Below, in pieces: positions 16,282 through 24,690 of a DNA stretch of 64,000 bases. The stretch lies in assembly GCA_958295725.1 (NCBI GenBank), contig OY282368.1, positions 3,460,416 through 3,524,415 on the forward strand. Reading direction: 5' to 3'. The stretch's first letter is position 1, and each line of letters opens with the position of its first letter. The position numbers were made by a program, and so were the translations under genes. A model generated the notes under the pieces. The model saw only the letters and a program-made list of their open reading frames with translations. It ran no database searches and was not told the DNA's origin. Source of the DNA: an uncultured Alphaproteobacteria bacterium (GTDB lineage: Bacteria > Pseudomonadota > Alphaproteobacteria > UBA2966).

Positions 16282-16589
16282 GTCGCGACCGCCGTCGTAT
16301 AGGTATGACGATACTCGCCGCCGCTGCGGCGTTCGTGGAACTTCGCCAGCGCGACGGCGATGACATACTTGACCCACAAGCACCAGGGCGCGCGTCGGCG
16401 CAACAGCCGAACCCGGTCGGCCTCCGACAAGTCCTCAAGGCTCTCGACGTGCAGGTCGATGGCTTCCTTCAGGCGCGTCTTCACGGCCGGGAACGAATCG
16501 GCCTGCGCGGCAAGGTCGAAGTCCAGGCAGATCGCTTCCCACTTGCCGTCTCGCGCCTCGGCAAGGCAACGTACGTGAAACTCGGTCAT
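16275..16589 (-). CDS. HicB-like antitoxin-fold protein, convergent with hicA
   Basis: A 104-residue protein beginning TEFHVRCLAEARDGKWEAICLDFDLAAQADS, the partial RNase H-like fold of HicB-type and related small proteins, followed by an amphipathic helix (KTRLKEAIDLHVESL). It lacks the usual C-terminal ribbon-helix-helix or HTH DNA-binding domain; instead it ends in a hydrophobic WCLWVKYVIAVALAKFHE segment. Its stop overlaps the restored hicA stop by 7 nt on the opposite strand, so a simple hicAB operon is absent. ATG 16589 has a G-rich Shine-Dalgarno-like stretch just upstream. It may belong to a solitary HicB-like family with a membrane-prone tail rather than being the cognate antitoxin. 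Confidence 0.65.
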   Translation of the reverse strand: MTEFHVRCLAEARDGKWEAICLDFDLAAQADSFPAVKTRLKEAIDLHVESLEDLSEADRVRLLRRRAPWCLWVKYVIAVALAKFHERRSGGEYRHTYTTAVATY

Positions 16590-16740
16590 CCCCCACGCCC
16601 CTCCACCCCTCCCTGGGTTCTCCCGAAGAAGGGGACGCGCCATCACGATCGGTGACGAAACGCTACATTTTCAGATCAACGATCCCCGGACATCAATCAA
16701 GAATTGCGGCCCCCCGGGCAAACTGGTACGACGGCGCGGC

Positions 16741-17409
16741 ATGAGGAAGAACGTGCGGGTGGCTCCTTCGATCCTGGCGAGCGACTTCTCGCGCCTGGGC
16801 GAAGAGGTGCGGGCGGTCACCGAGGCCGGGGCCGACTTCATCCATGTCGATGTCATGGACGGTCATTTCGTGCCCAACATCACGGTGGGGCCGTCCGTCG
16901 TTCGGGCGATCAGAAGCTGTAGCGCCCTGCCGTTCGACGTCCATCTCATGATCTCTCCGGTAGATCCCTACGTGGAGGCGTTCGCCGAAGCCGGATCGGA
17001 CACGCTCACCGCGCATCCGGAGGCGGGACCCCACCTCCACCGCACGATCCAGCTGATCAAACGGCGCGGGGCGCGGGCCGGGGTGTCGCTGAATCCCTCC
17101 ACACCCGTGGAAGCCGTCCGCCCGGTCCTCGACGAGGTCGATCTCGTCCTGGTGATGAGCGTCAACCCGGGATTCGGCGGCCAGACGTTCCTGCGTGGCG
17201 CGCTGAAGAAGATCGCGGCCATCCGCGAGATGATCGACGCCGGCGACCGCGACATCGACCTCGCGGTGGACGGCGGGATCACCGCCGAAACCGCGCCCCT
17301 CGTCGTCGACGCGGGCGCCGACATGCTGGTCGCCGGCACCGCGATCTTCCAGGGTGGACCGGAGAAGTACCGGGAGAACATCCAGACCCTGCGCGAGAGC
17401 GTTCGATAG
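16741..17409 (+). CDS. rpe: ribulose-phosphate 3-epimerase
   Basis: A 222-residue TIM-barrel enzyme interconverting D-ribulose 5-phosphate and D-xylulose 5-phosphate in the pentose phosphate and Calvin pathways. Family blocks are complete: PSILASDFSRLGEEV, HVDVMDGHFVPNIT (metal His and catalytic Asp), FDVHLMI, MSVNPGFGGQ and the phosphate-binding VDGGI and AGTAIF segments with the second catalytic Asp. Length is normal. It is followed after 5 nt by the heparinase-type gene, an adjacency common in alphaproteobacteria. Confidence 0.97.
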   Translation: MRKNVRVAPSILASDFSRLGEEVRAVTEAGADFIHVDVMDGHFVPNITVGPSVVRAIRSCSALPFDVHLMISPVDPYVEAFAEAGSDTLTAHPEAGPHLHRTIQLIKRRGARAGVSLNPSTPVEAVRPVLDEVDLVLVMSVNPGFGGQTFLRGALKKIAAIREMIDAGDRDIDLAVDGGITAETAPLVVDAGADMLVAGTAIFQGGPEKYRENIQTLRESVR

Positions 17410-17414
17410 ATGCC

Positions 17415-19109
17415 GTGCGGCGCGGCGACGGCGCCGGGCGATGGGTCTCGGACCCGGGTCCGGTGAGCCCGGGAGGCTCGTCACCGACCGTCGCCGGACG
17501 TCCGGCCCGGTTCCTGATCGAGCGGGCGTTCGCGACCGGGTTGTACGCCCGGAGCCTGCGGGTCGAGGCGCCGTCTTCCCTTCTCTGCCGTCCTGTGGAT
17601 CCCGCGCCCGGGGACCGGAACTTCGCGAACGCGATGTTCCAGGGGCGATACCTGTTCCGGGGCGAGCAGCGAACGGTCCTCAACGAGCCTCCCTGGTCTC
17701 TCCAGGGAGCGAGCGAGATCTGGCAAGCCGAGGTCAACACGTTCGAATGGCTCGCCGACTTCCGGGCGACGGAGTCGGAAACGGCGCGTCTTCGGGTCCG
17801 CGAACTCGCGGGGTCCTGGATCGACCTGAACGACCGATGGCGCGCCCTCTCCTGGCGTCCCGACGTCCTGGGCCGCCGCCTCGCCTCCTGGGCGTGCCAC
17901 GCGGACTATCTTTGCCATGGCGCGGAGCCGACGTTTCGCCGACGGTTCCTGGCCAGCTTCCGCGCCCAGGCCCGCCATCTCTTCCGCGTCGCGGGGATTC
18001 TGTCGCCCGATTGCCGGGCCTTGCCGGCGGTTGCGGGCCGGTTGGTCGCCCGGGCGGCGCTGACGGGAGAAGGCAGGCGGCTCGCGGACGACCTTCGGGC
18101 TCTCCAGGAGTCGATCGCCCGGGAAGTGCTGCCCGACGGCGTCCACGCGTCGCGGGACCCCGACCGGACGCTCGCCGCGTTGCGACTCCTCCTGATCGTC
18201 CGCGCCGCCTTGGAGAGCGTCGGCCGAGCCCCGCCGGACGCCCTGGCGGACGCGATCAAGCGCCTCGCCCTCGCCGCGAGGTCGTTGCGGCACGGCGACG
18301 GCGGCTTCGGCAACTTCAACGGCGGCGCCGGGGACGGTCGCGGGCGTATCGACGGCATTCTCGCCGCCGCGCGGGCGCGCGGCGCGGCGCCGTCGGAACT
18401 GCCCGACGGCGGATACCAGAGGCTATCGGCGGGAAAGACGCTGGTGCTGTTCGACGTCGGCGCGACCCGCCGCGGCGCGCCGTCCGCGTTCGCGGGGCTC
18501 CTGAGCTTCGAACTCGGCGTGGGCCGCGACCGGGTCATCGTGAACTGTGGCGCCGACGGCGGACCCCGGTGGCGCGAGGCGGGCCGAACGACCGCGGCGC
18601 ATTCCACCCTCGTCGTCGCCGACACGAACGCCCGCGACATTTTCGATCCGCGCTCCCGGCGCCTCGCGCCTCCGGCGGTCCGGGCGCGCCGACGCGAGGA
18701 CGGCGGCAACGTCCTCGTCGAGGCAAGTCACGACGGTTACGCCAAACGGTTCGGTCTGCGGCACGACCGGGCGATCTACGTGTCGCCCGACGGAGATCAC
18801 GTGAGGGGCGAGGACGCCATCGCCGCCGTCGGGCCGCAAGGCGGCCGCGCACGGCGCTTCGCCCTCCGTTTCCACCTCCATCCGCGAGTGCGCGCCTCGC
18901 TGGCGACCGACGGCGTGACCGTGTTGCTGCGACCGGCGCGCGGCGAAGGCATGCGCTTCCGGTCCGGTCACGATGTCGCGCTCGAAGAAAGCGTCTATCT
19001 CGGGGGCGCGGCGGGGGTCCGCGCCACGAGGCAGATCGTCGTTCACGGCCATACAGGCCCGGGCGGGGTCGAGACGGTGAAGTGGGCGCTGACGCTGTTT
19101 CGGCGCTGA
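17415..19109 (+). CDS. heparinase II/III family protein
   Basis: A 564-residue polysaccharide-lyase-like protein. The N-terminal part is an alpha-helical toroid with the family phrase FLANAMFQG-like (NFANAMFQGRYLF), then WSLQGAS, DLNDRWRALSW and the HADYLCHG stretch. The C-terminal heparinase II/III beta domain begins near GGYQRLSAGKTLVLFDVG and includes the conserved HSTLVV. The likely start is GTG 17415, 5 nt after the rpe stop; no good ATG is in frame. No signal peptide is seen, which fits the cytoplasmic-looking versions conserved between rpe and purH in alphaproteobacteria. The physiological substrate is unknown. Confidence 0.88.
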   Translation: MRRGDGAGRWVSDPGPVSPGGSSPTVAGRPARFLIERAFATGLYARSLRVEAPSSLLCRPVDPAPGDRNFANAMFQGRYLFRGEQRTVLNEPPWSLQGASEIWQAEVNTFEWLADFRATESETARLRVRELAGSWIDLNDRWRALSWRPDVLGRRLASWACHADYLCHGAEPTFRRRFLASFRAQARHLFRVAGILSPDCRALPAVAGRLVARAALTGEGRRLADDLRALQESIAREVLPDGVHASRDPDRTLAALRLLLIVRAALESVGRAPPDALADAIKRLALAARSLRHGDGGFGNFNGGAGDGRGRIDGILAAARARGAAPSELPDGGYQRLSAGKTLVLFDVGATRRGAPSAFAGLLSFELGVGRDRVIVNCGADGGPRWREAGRTTAAHSTLVVADTNARDIFDPRSRRLAPPAVRARRREDGGNVLVEASHDGYAKRFGLRHDRAIYVSPDGDHVRGEDAIAAVGPQGGRARRFALRFHLHPRVRASLATDGVTVLLRPARGEGMRFRSGHDVALEESVYLGGAAGVRATRQIVVHGHTGPGGVETVKWALTLFRR

Positions 19110-19140
19110 TCGGGGTTCCCGACCGGCTGCGGGCCCGTCG

Positions 19141-20406
19141 CTACAGCAGCCAGTAACGTATTCCGGCGGGAAACGACAGATCGCGCCACAGACCCTTGAT
19201 GTCCGCGACGAGTCCGCCGCCCGCGAGCAGCCCCGCGATCGCGTCGGCGTCCAGCCCGGCATAGGCGTCGTGCGGCACGGCGCCCACCATCGCCCCGTAG
19301 CCGTCGCCCGCCAGCTCCGGCAGGAGGCGCAGCCCGTACCGGTCGAAGGCGTCCTCGGGCGCCGCCATGCAGTCGTGGACGTCGACCGTGTGTCCGTGCG
19401 CCTGGAGCCGGCGCACGAGGTCGACCGCCTTGCTGTTGCGGAGGTCGGAGACGTTCTCCTTGAACGTCAGACCGAGCACGAGGACACGACTCGGCCCGGC
19501 GAGGCGGTCGGCGATGCAGTCGGCGACGAACGCGCCCATGCCGTCGTTGATCCGCCGTCCGGCGAGAATCACCTGTGGGTCGTGACCGGCCTCCTGCGCC
19601 CGATGGGCGAGGAAATAGGGATCGACGCCGATGCAGTGGCCCCCCACGAGGCCGGGCTTGAACGGCAGGAAGTTCCATTTGGTCTCCGCCGCCGCGAGGA
19701 CGTCGTGGGTGGAGATGCCGATCTTGTGGAAGATCCCGGCGATCTCGTTGACGAAGGCGATGTTGATGTCGCGCTGCGCGTTTTCGATCACCTTGGCGGC
19801 CTCGGCGGTGCGGATGTCGCGGGCCCGGAACACGTTCCCGTCCGTGATCTTCCCGTATATCTCCATGAGGCGGTCGGCGGTCTCGGTGGTCTGGCCGGAC
19901 ACGACCTTGGTGATGCGCTCTATGGTGTGCTCCCTGTCCCCCGTGTTGATGCGCTCGGGCGAGTATCCGAGGAAGAATTCCTCCCCGCACGTCAAGCCGG
20001 ACGCCGCGGCCAGCACCGGGCCGCAGACTTCCTCCGTGGCGCCCGGGTAGACGGTGCTTTCGAGCACGACGATATCGCCGGGGGAGAGATACCGGCCGAT
20101 CAGCGCGCAGGCGTCCTTCACGGCGGAAAGGTCGGGAACGTTGCCCTCGCCGACAGGGGTCGGGACCGTGACGACGTGTATCGACGCCCGCGAGATGTCG
20201 TCGGCTTCGTCGGTGAGACGCAGCCCGGGCGACTCCAGGGCCTCGGACGCCACTTCTCCCGTCCGGTCGAAGCCCCGGCGGAGCTCGGAGACGCGTGACC
20301 GGTCGATGTCGAACGCGTGGACCGGAAAGTGGCGGGACAACGCGATGGCGAGCGGCAATCCGACATAACCCAGGCCGATCACCGAGATCGTTGTATCCGA
20401 CGCCAT
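19141..20406 (-). CDS. nucleotide sugar dehydrogenase (WbpA/TviB type)
   Basis: A 421-residue UDP-N-acetylglucosamine/galactosamine 6-dehydrogenase-like enzyme making UDP-hexosaminuronic acid for surface polysaccharide. The N-terminal Rossmann motif is VIGLGYVGLPLAIAL, the catalytic Cys is in GGHCIGVDPYFL, and KVIENAQRDINIAFVNE and LGLTFKENVSDLRNSK are present as in WbpA/TviB. ATG 20406 was chosen because the Rossmann strand starts six residues later and a GGAG lies about 9 nt upstream. Upstream in-frame starts would run toward the IS insertion. An IS481 element lies 93 nt upstream and probably separates the gene from its original promoter region. No glycosyltransferase genes are nearby. Confidence 0.92.
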   Translation of the reverse strand: MASDTTISVIGLGYVGLPLAIALSRHFPVHAFDIDRSRVSELRRGFDRTGEVASEALESPGLRLTDEADDISRASIHVVTVPTPVGEGNVPDLSAVKDACALIGRYLSPGDIVVLESTVYPGATEEVCGPVLAAASGLTCGEEFFLGYSPERINTGDREHTIERITKVVSGQTTETADRLMEIYGKITDGNVFRARDIRTAEAAKVIENAQRDINIAFVNEIAGIFHKIGISTHDVLAAAETKWNFLPFKPGLVGGHCIGVDPYFLAHRAQEAGHDPQVILAGRRINDGMGAFVADCIADRLAGPSRVLVLGLTFKENVSDLRNSKAVDLVRRLQAHGHTVDVHDCMAAPEDAFDRYGLRLLPELAGDGYGAMVGAVPHDAYAGLDADAIAGLLAGGGLVADIKGLWRDLSFPAGIRYWLL

Positions 20407-20499
20407 GGTCCAGCTCCGATGGGGCCCGGTCTCGCGGCCCATCGCACCGCGCCGGAGCGCGCGCATACTGAGGGCGGCGTTCATCGCTTGTCAACGAGA

Positions 20500-21638
20500 T
20501 GTCCTGGTTCAGGACATATGAGACACGGGGGTCTCTTTGGCTGTCAGTGAGTGAAGGTACTGGGCGGGGGTGTGTCCGCCAAGGGCCTGGTGCGGTCTGA
20601 AGGTGTTGAATTCGTCGGCGAAGGCGTCGATCCATCGGTTGATGTCGTCGAGGTTGTCGTCGGGCAGGTCCCATGAGGCGTAGAACTCGTATCTCCAGGC
20701 GCCGTTGTTGCGCTCGACGTGTCCGTTGAGCTTGGGCGAGCGTGGCGGGAGTTCGAACAGGTCGATGCCGCGGCGCTGGCATTCGGTCTCGAAGTCGGCC
20801 TTGAACTCGGAGCCTCCATCGACCTGGATGGCTTCGATGGGGAAGGGCATGTCGGCCTGGAGCTTGTCGAGGAAGCGCTTGGCGTTGTGTGCGGTTGCGC
20901 GTCTCCAGGCCTGTGCGCAGGTCCACTTTGCGACGGGGTCATGGGCGGTGAACTGCTTGATGGCGGGCCGGGCTGTGTGTGGCGAGACGGTGAGGGTGTC
21001 GAGTTGGACGATCTCGCCGGGACTTGTGGGCTTGCGGCCCTTGGGCAGGCGTCTGGCGTATGGTCTGAGGCGCCGGGCGGCGCGCGGCCCGTTGCGGCGC
21101 AAGGTCGGGACCGGGGTGACGGCGCCGCGCTCCATGAGGGTCTTGAGGATGCGGCCTGTGGTGCTCTCGCTTGCCGCGTGCCCGTTGCGTCGGAGCAGGA
21201 CGGCGATCTTGGCCTTGCCCCACATGGGGTAGTCGGCGCGTGTCTCCCGGACCGCCGTCACCAGCGCCGCCGACCAGGTGGGCCGGCGCGGGGTGTGCGG
21301 GCGGCGCGAGCACGGCTTGAGGCGGTTGTGGTCCGCCAGCCTCTGCCATCGGTAGAGGGTCGATCTCGGAACGCCGACGGCGTTGGCGGCCGCTCGTGCG
21401 GTCAGGCCGTCGGCCCTGGCCTGGCGCCAGCGCTCAAGGGCGTCGCGCCTGTGCGCTTCGTCGCTCCGCTCCTTGCCGCACAGGCGCGACGCCAGGGCGG
21501 CTCCTCGTGTAATCTGCCGGGGCAGGCCGAAGGTCTGCATGGGGGTCCTCCTTCACGCTGCTTGTTCAGCACCAACAGCGTCGGAGACCCCCACCTCTCT
21601 TTCAAGGGCCGTGTCTCACATCTGTCTGAACTAGGTCA
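20500..21638 (-). mobile_element. IS481-family insertion sequence, complete
   Basis: The element is bounded by imperfect terminal inverted repeats of about 30 bp: left TGTCCTGGTTCAGG... from 20500, and right, on the other strand, TGACCTAGTTCAGA... from 21638, both running into GAGACACGG. The 5 bp flanking each end are identical (CGAGA at 20495-20499 and 21639-21643), a clean target-site duplication that argues for a fairly recent, single-step insertion. One intact transposase gene fills the element. It landed in the divergent intergenic region between the UDP-sugar dehydrogenase and the winged-helix regulator. Confidence 0.92.
20509..21540 (-). CDS. IS481-family transposase
   Basis: A 343-residue DDE transposase. 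The N-terminal helix-turn-helix (TARAAANAVGVPRSTLYRWQ) binds the inverted repeats. The catalytic RNase H-like core shows the first Asp in VQLDTLTV, the second in IQVDGGSEF and the Glu in HVERNNGAWRYEFY. The terminal FRPHQALGGHTPAQYL phrase is typical of IS481/IS3-like rve domains. The frame is intact with an ATG start 98 nt inside the right end, so the element may be active. Confidence 0.94.
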   Translation of the reverse strand: MQTFGLPRQITRGAALASRLCGKERSDEAHRRDALERWRQARADGLTARAAANAVGVPRSTLYRWQRLADHNRLKPCSRRPHTPRRPTWSAALVTAVRETRADYPMWGKAKIAVLLRRNGHAASESTTGRILKTLMERGAVTPVPTLRRNGPRAARRLRPYARRLPKGRKPTSPGEIVQLDTLTVSPHTARPAIKQFTAHDPVAKWTCAQAWRRATAHNAKRFLDKLQADMPFPIEAIQVDGGSEFKADFETECQRRGIDLFELPPRSPKLNGHVERNNGAWRYEFYASWDLPDDNLDDINRWIDAFADEFNTFRPHQALGGHTPAQYLHSLTAKETPVSHMS

Positions 21639-21683
21639 CGAGAGCGATTCGTCCGAAAAGCGCGGGAATCGGCGAATTGCCGC

Positions 21684-21716
21684 TTGACGTTCATGGAGTG
21701 AACAGAGTAACGTTCA
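21684..21716 (+). promoter_or_regulatory. putative promoter/operator of the regulator-RfaH operon
   Basis: TTGACG (21684-21689) and TAACGT (21708-21713) are spaced 18 nt apart, a plausible sigma-70 pair just before the ATG at 21719. Within it lies an inverted repeat GTTCA-5 nt-TGAAC (21689-21702), and a third GTTCA follows at 21712. Repeated GTTCA half-sites across the promoter suggest an operator, perhaps for the winged-helix protein itself. If TAACGT is the -10, transcription would begin at or inside the annotated start, favouring one of the later ATGs (for example 21743). Confidence 0.35.
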
Positions 21717-21718
21717 CG

Positions 21719-22444
21719 ATGAGAACGCCCGGGTGCCGGGCCATGCCCCGGCAATTCCTGTGGGCGCGCGGCGGGGAGGACGGGGCCCTGAACGACAAGT
21801 ACCTCATGGACGGACAACCGATCGACGCGGAGAGCCGGATTACCTTGGGTCTCCTGAACGCGGTTCACGAGAACAGCGGCGTCTCCCAGAGAACACTGGC
21901 CGGCGAGCTGGGAATCGCCCTGGGGTTGACCAACGCCTATCTCAAGCGGTGCGCGCGCAAGGGTCTCCTGAGGATGGCCCAGGCGCCGGCAAACCGTTAC
22001 GCCTACTACCTCACCCCCCAGGGTTTCGCCGAGAAGAGCCGCTTGACGGCCCGGTATCTGAGGCGCTCGTTCGACTTCTACCGGCAGGCCCGGAACGAAT
22101 GCGAGGATATCCTCCGCCAGTGCGCGGCGCGGCGGTGGCGGCGCGTGGCGCTCGGCGGTCCGGGCGAACTGGCCGAGATCGCGATCCTGTGCAACCTGGG
22201 GCGCGACGTCGATCTGGTGGCGATGATCGACGGCCGGGGCGGATCGAGCGAGTTCATGAAGCTGCCCGTCAAGCCGTCCGTCGAGGCCGCCGGCGACATC
22301 GACGCGATCCTGCTGACCGACGCGAGGCATCCCCAGGCCTCGTACGACACCCTCTCCCGGGACTTCCCCCCGGAAAGGATTCTGGTCCCGCCCCTGCTGC
22401 GGGTCTCCACGTCCCGCCGCGCGCCGGAGGAACAGGGCCCGTGA
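21719..22444 (+). CDS. winged-helix regulator with a Rossmann-like C-terminal domain
   Basis: About 241 residues. An N-terminal winged helix-turn-helix (ITLGLLNAVHENSGVSQRTLAGELGIALGLTNAYLKRC, then the wing GLLRMAQAPANRYAYYLTPQGF) resembles the MarR-like regulators linked to exopolysaccharide loci. The C-terminal half (RRVALGGPGELAEIAIL, then VDLVAMIDGRGG and IDAILLTDARHPQASYDTL) looks like a small nucleotide- or sugar-sensing Rossmann/CoA-binding fold. The protein may therefore sense a ligand such as a nucleotide sugar or cofactor. Candidate ATGs are 21719 and 21743. It overlaps the next gene as GTGA and precedes an RfaH-like factor, consistent with control of a polysaccharide operon. No close functional assignment is possible. 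Confidence 0.75.
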   Translation: MRTPGCRAMPRQFLWARGGEDGALNDKYLMDGQPIDAESRITLGLLNAVHENSGVSQRTLAGELGIALGLTNAYLKRCARKGLLRMAQAPANRYAYYLTPQGFAEKSRLTARYLRRSFDFYRQARNECEDILRQCAARRWRRVALGGPGELAEIAILCNLGRDVDLVAMIDGRGGSSEFMKLPVKPSVEAAGDIDAILLTDARHPQASYDTLSRDFPPERILVPPLLRVSTSRRAPEEQGP

Positions 22445-22947
22445 CCCGCTGGTACGTCGTCTACACGAAGCCGCAGCTCGAGGTCTGGGCGCGGAACAAC
22501 CTCGAGGAACGCGGGTTCGAGACGTACCTGCCGCGCTATCTCCGGCAACGGCGGCACGCGCGCCGGACCGAGATCGTCCCGCGGCCCCTGTTTCCCCGCT
22601 ATCTGTTCGTGCGCGCCGACATCGACGCCGGACATCGCCCGCGCGTGAATACGGCGCCCGGCGTCGCGCGCCTGGTGAGTTTCGGCGACCGCCCCGCCAT
22701 CGTCGGCGACGAGATCATCGCCGAGATCAAGACCCGCGAAGCGGACGACGGCTATGTCCGGCTCGGTCGCGGCCGGACGTTCGCCGAGGGCGACCGGGTC
22801 AGGGTCGGCGGCGGCGCGCTGTGCGATCGCGTCGGGCTGTTCCAGTGCACCGCCGACAACGACAGGGTCTTTATCCTGCTCGACCTTCTGGGCCGCCGGA
22901 CACGGGTCAGGGTATCGCGCGACTCGCTCGTCCCCGGCGATTGCTGA
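22441..22947 (+). CDS. NusG/RfaH-like transcription elongation factor
   Basis: A 168-residue specialised NusG paralogue. The NGN domain is recognisable: WYVVYTKPQLEVWARNNLEERGFETYLP, then PLFPRYLFVRAD and the NTAPGVARLVSFGDRPA strand. A C-terminal KOW-type domain follows (TFAEGDRVRVGGGALCDRVGLF). Such RfaH/UpxY-type proteins bind RNA polymerase at operon-specific pause sites and carry it through long polysaccharide operons. The GTG start at 22441 overlaps the regulator stop (GTGA), indicating coupled translation. The operon it should serve is not in this window; only the UDP-sugar dehydrogenase across the IS hints at one. Confidence 0.87.
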   Translation: MTRWYVVYTKPQLEVWARNNLEERGFETYLPRYLRQRRHARRTEIVPRPLFPRYLFVRADIDAGHRPRVNTAPGVARLVSFGDRPAIVGDEIIAEIKTREADDGYVRLGRGRTFAEGDRVRVGGGALCDRVGLFQCTADNDRVFILLDLLGRRTRVRVSRDSLVPGDC

Positions 22948-22979
22948 GCGGAGACAGCGTTCCGACGCGGCGACTGCCG

Positions 22980-23522
22980 TCAGGCGCGAATCAACGGGTA
23001 GGAACGCTTGACGATCATCGCCACGGCCGCGGCGACGACCGCCTTGACGACGTCGCCGGGAATGAAGATCGCCGAACCGGCGACGGCCTTCCCGAGCTCC
23101 ATGCCAGCCACCTGGGCGAGCCACGGAATGCCGATGACGTAGACCACGATCACCCCGCCGATCACGTTGAACAGCAGCAGGTTCCAGAAGTTGAGGCGTC
23201 TCCAGTACCTTTCCACGAGCCACCCGACGACGAACGCGGCGGGTATCCACGACAGGATGAAGCCCCCGGTGGGTCCCAGGATCGCGCCGAAGCCGCCCTT
23301 CCAGCCCGTGAGCAGGGGCAGGCCGGCCGCCACGAGCGCGACGAACAGCAACAGGGACAGAGCACCCCGCCTGGCGCCGAGAATCGAGCCCGCCAGCATC
23401 ACGCCGATGTTCTGCACGATGATGGGCGCCGGCACGAGCGGCGCCTGGAACGGCGGGAAGACGGCGCAGGCCGCGGTGAGCGCGGCGAACAGCGCGACGA
23501 ACACCATGTCTCGCGTGGTCAT
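22980..23522 (-). CDS. bioY: biotin transporter substrate-binding component BioY
   Basis: A 180-residue membrane S-component of the energy-coupling-factor biotin importer. About six hydrophobic segments are present, along with the family stretches FPPFQAPLVPAPIIVQNIGVMLAGSILG and GPTGGFILSWIPAAFVVGW. ATG 23522 was chosen for its GGGAGG Shine-Dalgarno 5-6 nt upstream; a longer frame upstream adds only a non-hydrophobic tail. In many alphaproteobacteria bioM, bioN and bioY are contiguous. Here the same-strand bioMN pair lies 1.2 kb upstream, with a DUF3800 gene on the opposite strand in between. BioY can work alone or with BioMN. Confidence 0.93.
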   Translation of the reverse strand: MTTRDMVFVALFAALTAACAVFPPFQAPLVPAPIIVQNIGVMLAGSILGARRGALSLLLFVALVAAGLPLLTGWKGGFGAILGPTGGFILSWIPAAFVVGWLVERYWRRLNFWNLLLFNVIGGVIVVYVIGIPWLAQVAGMELGKAVAGSAIFIPGDVVKAVVAAAVAMIVKRSYPLIRA

Positions 23523-23730
23523 GTTGCCTCCCAGGGGATCCGGTTTCAGGACGTCTCGGGGACGGTGGCGGCGGGGTCGGGGCATCCCTTATAGTCCGGG
23601 AGAGTCCGTGCATCAACGCCAGGGCGTTCGGGACCCCGAAACAAGTGTGTTGACACCCAGGCGATCGGCTGTCACACATTGCCCATAGCAAGCAAACGCG
23701 TATTGCCGACCCCGTCGTGGGCGGCGGACC

Positions 23731-23756
23731 CTATGGCCACCATCCGGTGGCCATAG
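23731..23756 (+). repeat. perfect 11-bp hairpin just upstream of the DUF3800 gene
   Basis: CTATGGCCACC (23731-23741) and GGTGGCCATAG (23746-23756) pair without mismatch around a 4-nt loop. The stem ends 2 nt before an ATG at 23759 and 18 nt before the probable initiation codon at 23774. No T run follows, so it is not a standard terminator. It could restrain translation of the DUF3800 gene, or be an end structure left by the element that brought the gene in. Confidence 0.6.
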
Positions 23757-23773
23757 CCATGTCAGGGGGGTAG

Positions 23774-24613
23774 ACGAAGGCCTGCTTCATCGACGAGGCG
23801 GGGGACCTCGGGGCGCTCGCCAATCCGCCGTTACCGAACAACCAGCCGGTTCTCGTCATCGGCGGTCTCTTTATCGATATCGCATACCTCCACGACTTTA
23901 CTCATAGCTTCCTGAACCTGAAGCGGTGCTACTTCCCCAAACTTCCCTATCCATCCGCGAGACATCTGGACCGAATCCTGCCCGAGATCAAAGGTGCCGA
24001 CATTCGCAGAAACGCAACGCGCGGAACCGCGCGGCAGCGGCAGCACGCCATCGGCTTCGTCGACCAGATCCTCAAATTGCTGCGACAATACGACGTAAAT
24101 CTGGTTGCGCGCATTTGGGTGAAAGGCATTGGACTGTCTTTCGACGCCACGTCTGTCTACACGTCCTCGATACAGGAAATCTGTATCTACTTCGATCACC
24201 ATCCGACCCGGACCGGCGACACCGGCATCTGTATCGCTGATAGCCGGAACAAATTCAAGAATGTCAGCGTCTCCCACTCCATCTTTACGCAAAAGTTCAG
24301 CTTGGCGGCCCAGAGCTGCCGACGGATCGTTGAACTGCCGACCTTTGGGCACAGCGATAACCACGCTGGACTTCAAGTCTGCGACATCGTCTGCTCGGCG
24401 CTTCTCTACCCCATCGCCTGCTATTCCTACTGCACGGGTCATGTGAATAACGTCCATGTGCAACCTGGCGCAGCGAGGCTCAAGCGGCGTTACGGGCAGC
24501 AGCTGAAGGGCCTCCAATACCGCTACCAGGATGCGGTGACCGGCCGTCACCGTGGCGGGCTCGTGGTTTCGGACGCCATCCAGGGCCGGAATGGCTCTCT
24601 GATGTTTCACTGA
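23774..24613 (+). pseudogene. DUF3800 domain protein with a defective or non-standard start
   Basis: An open frame of 279 codons starts KACFIDEAGDLGAL and runs through a DUF3800 protein: FIDEAGD is the conserved acidic first strand of this RNase H-like fold, and HAGLQVCDIVCSALLYPI is the conserved C-terminal motif. No ATG/GTG/TTG opens the frame. The codon where family members begin is ACG at 23774, 3 nt after a G6 run that would serve as Shine-Dalgarno. The only in-frame ATG (23759) is separated from it by a TAG at 23771. Either the start codon mutated (ATG to ACG), an amber arose, or ACG is used. Base composition is lower in GC than its neighbours and it splits bioY from bioMN, so it was probably acquired. 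DUF3800 genes are frequent in mobile and defence contexts. Confidence 0.7.
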
Positions 24614-24690
24614 AACAGCATCGACAGGCCAGTCCCTGTCAAACCGATGCCGACCCGTTGAAAACCCATGTTGGGACAACGTCCGGAGTC

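Noticed and set aside
23523..23730. Biotin-responsive operator (BioR-type TTAT...ATAA) upstream of bioY
   Set aside because: Only a partial TTATAG is present; a TGTG-TGACA/TGTCACACA imperfect repeat near 23647-23680 is too weak to assign.
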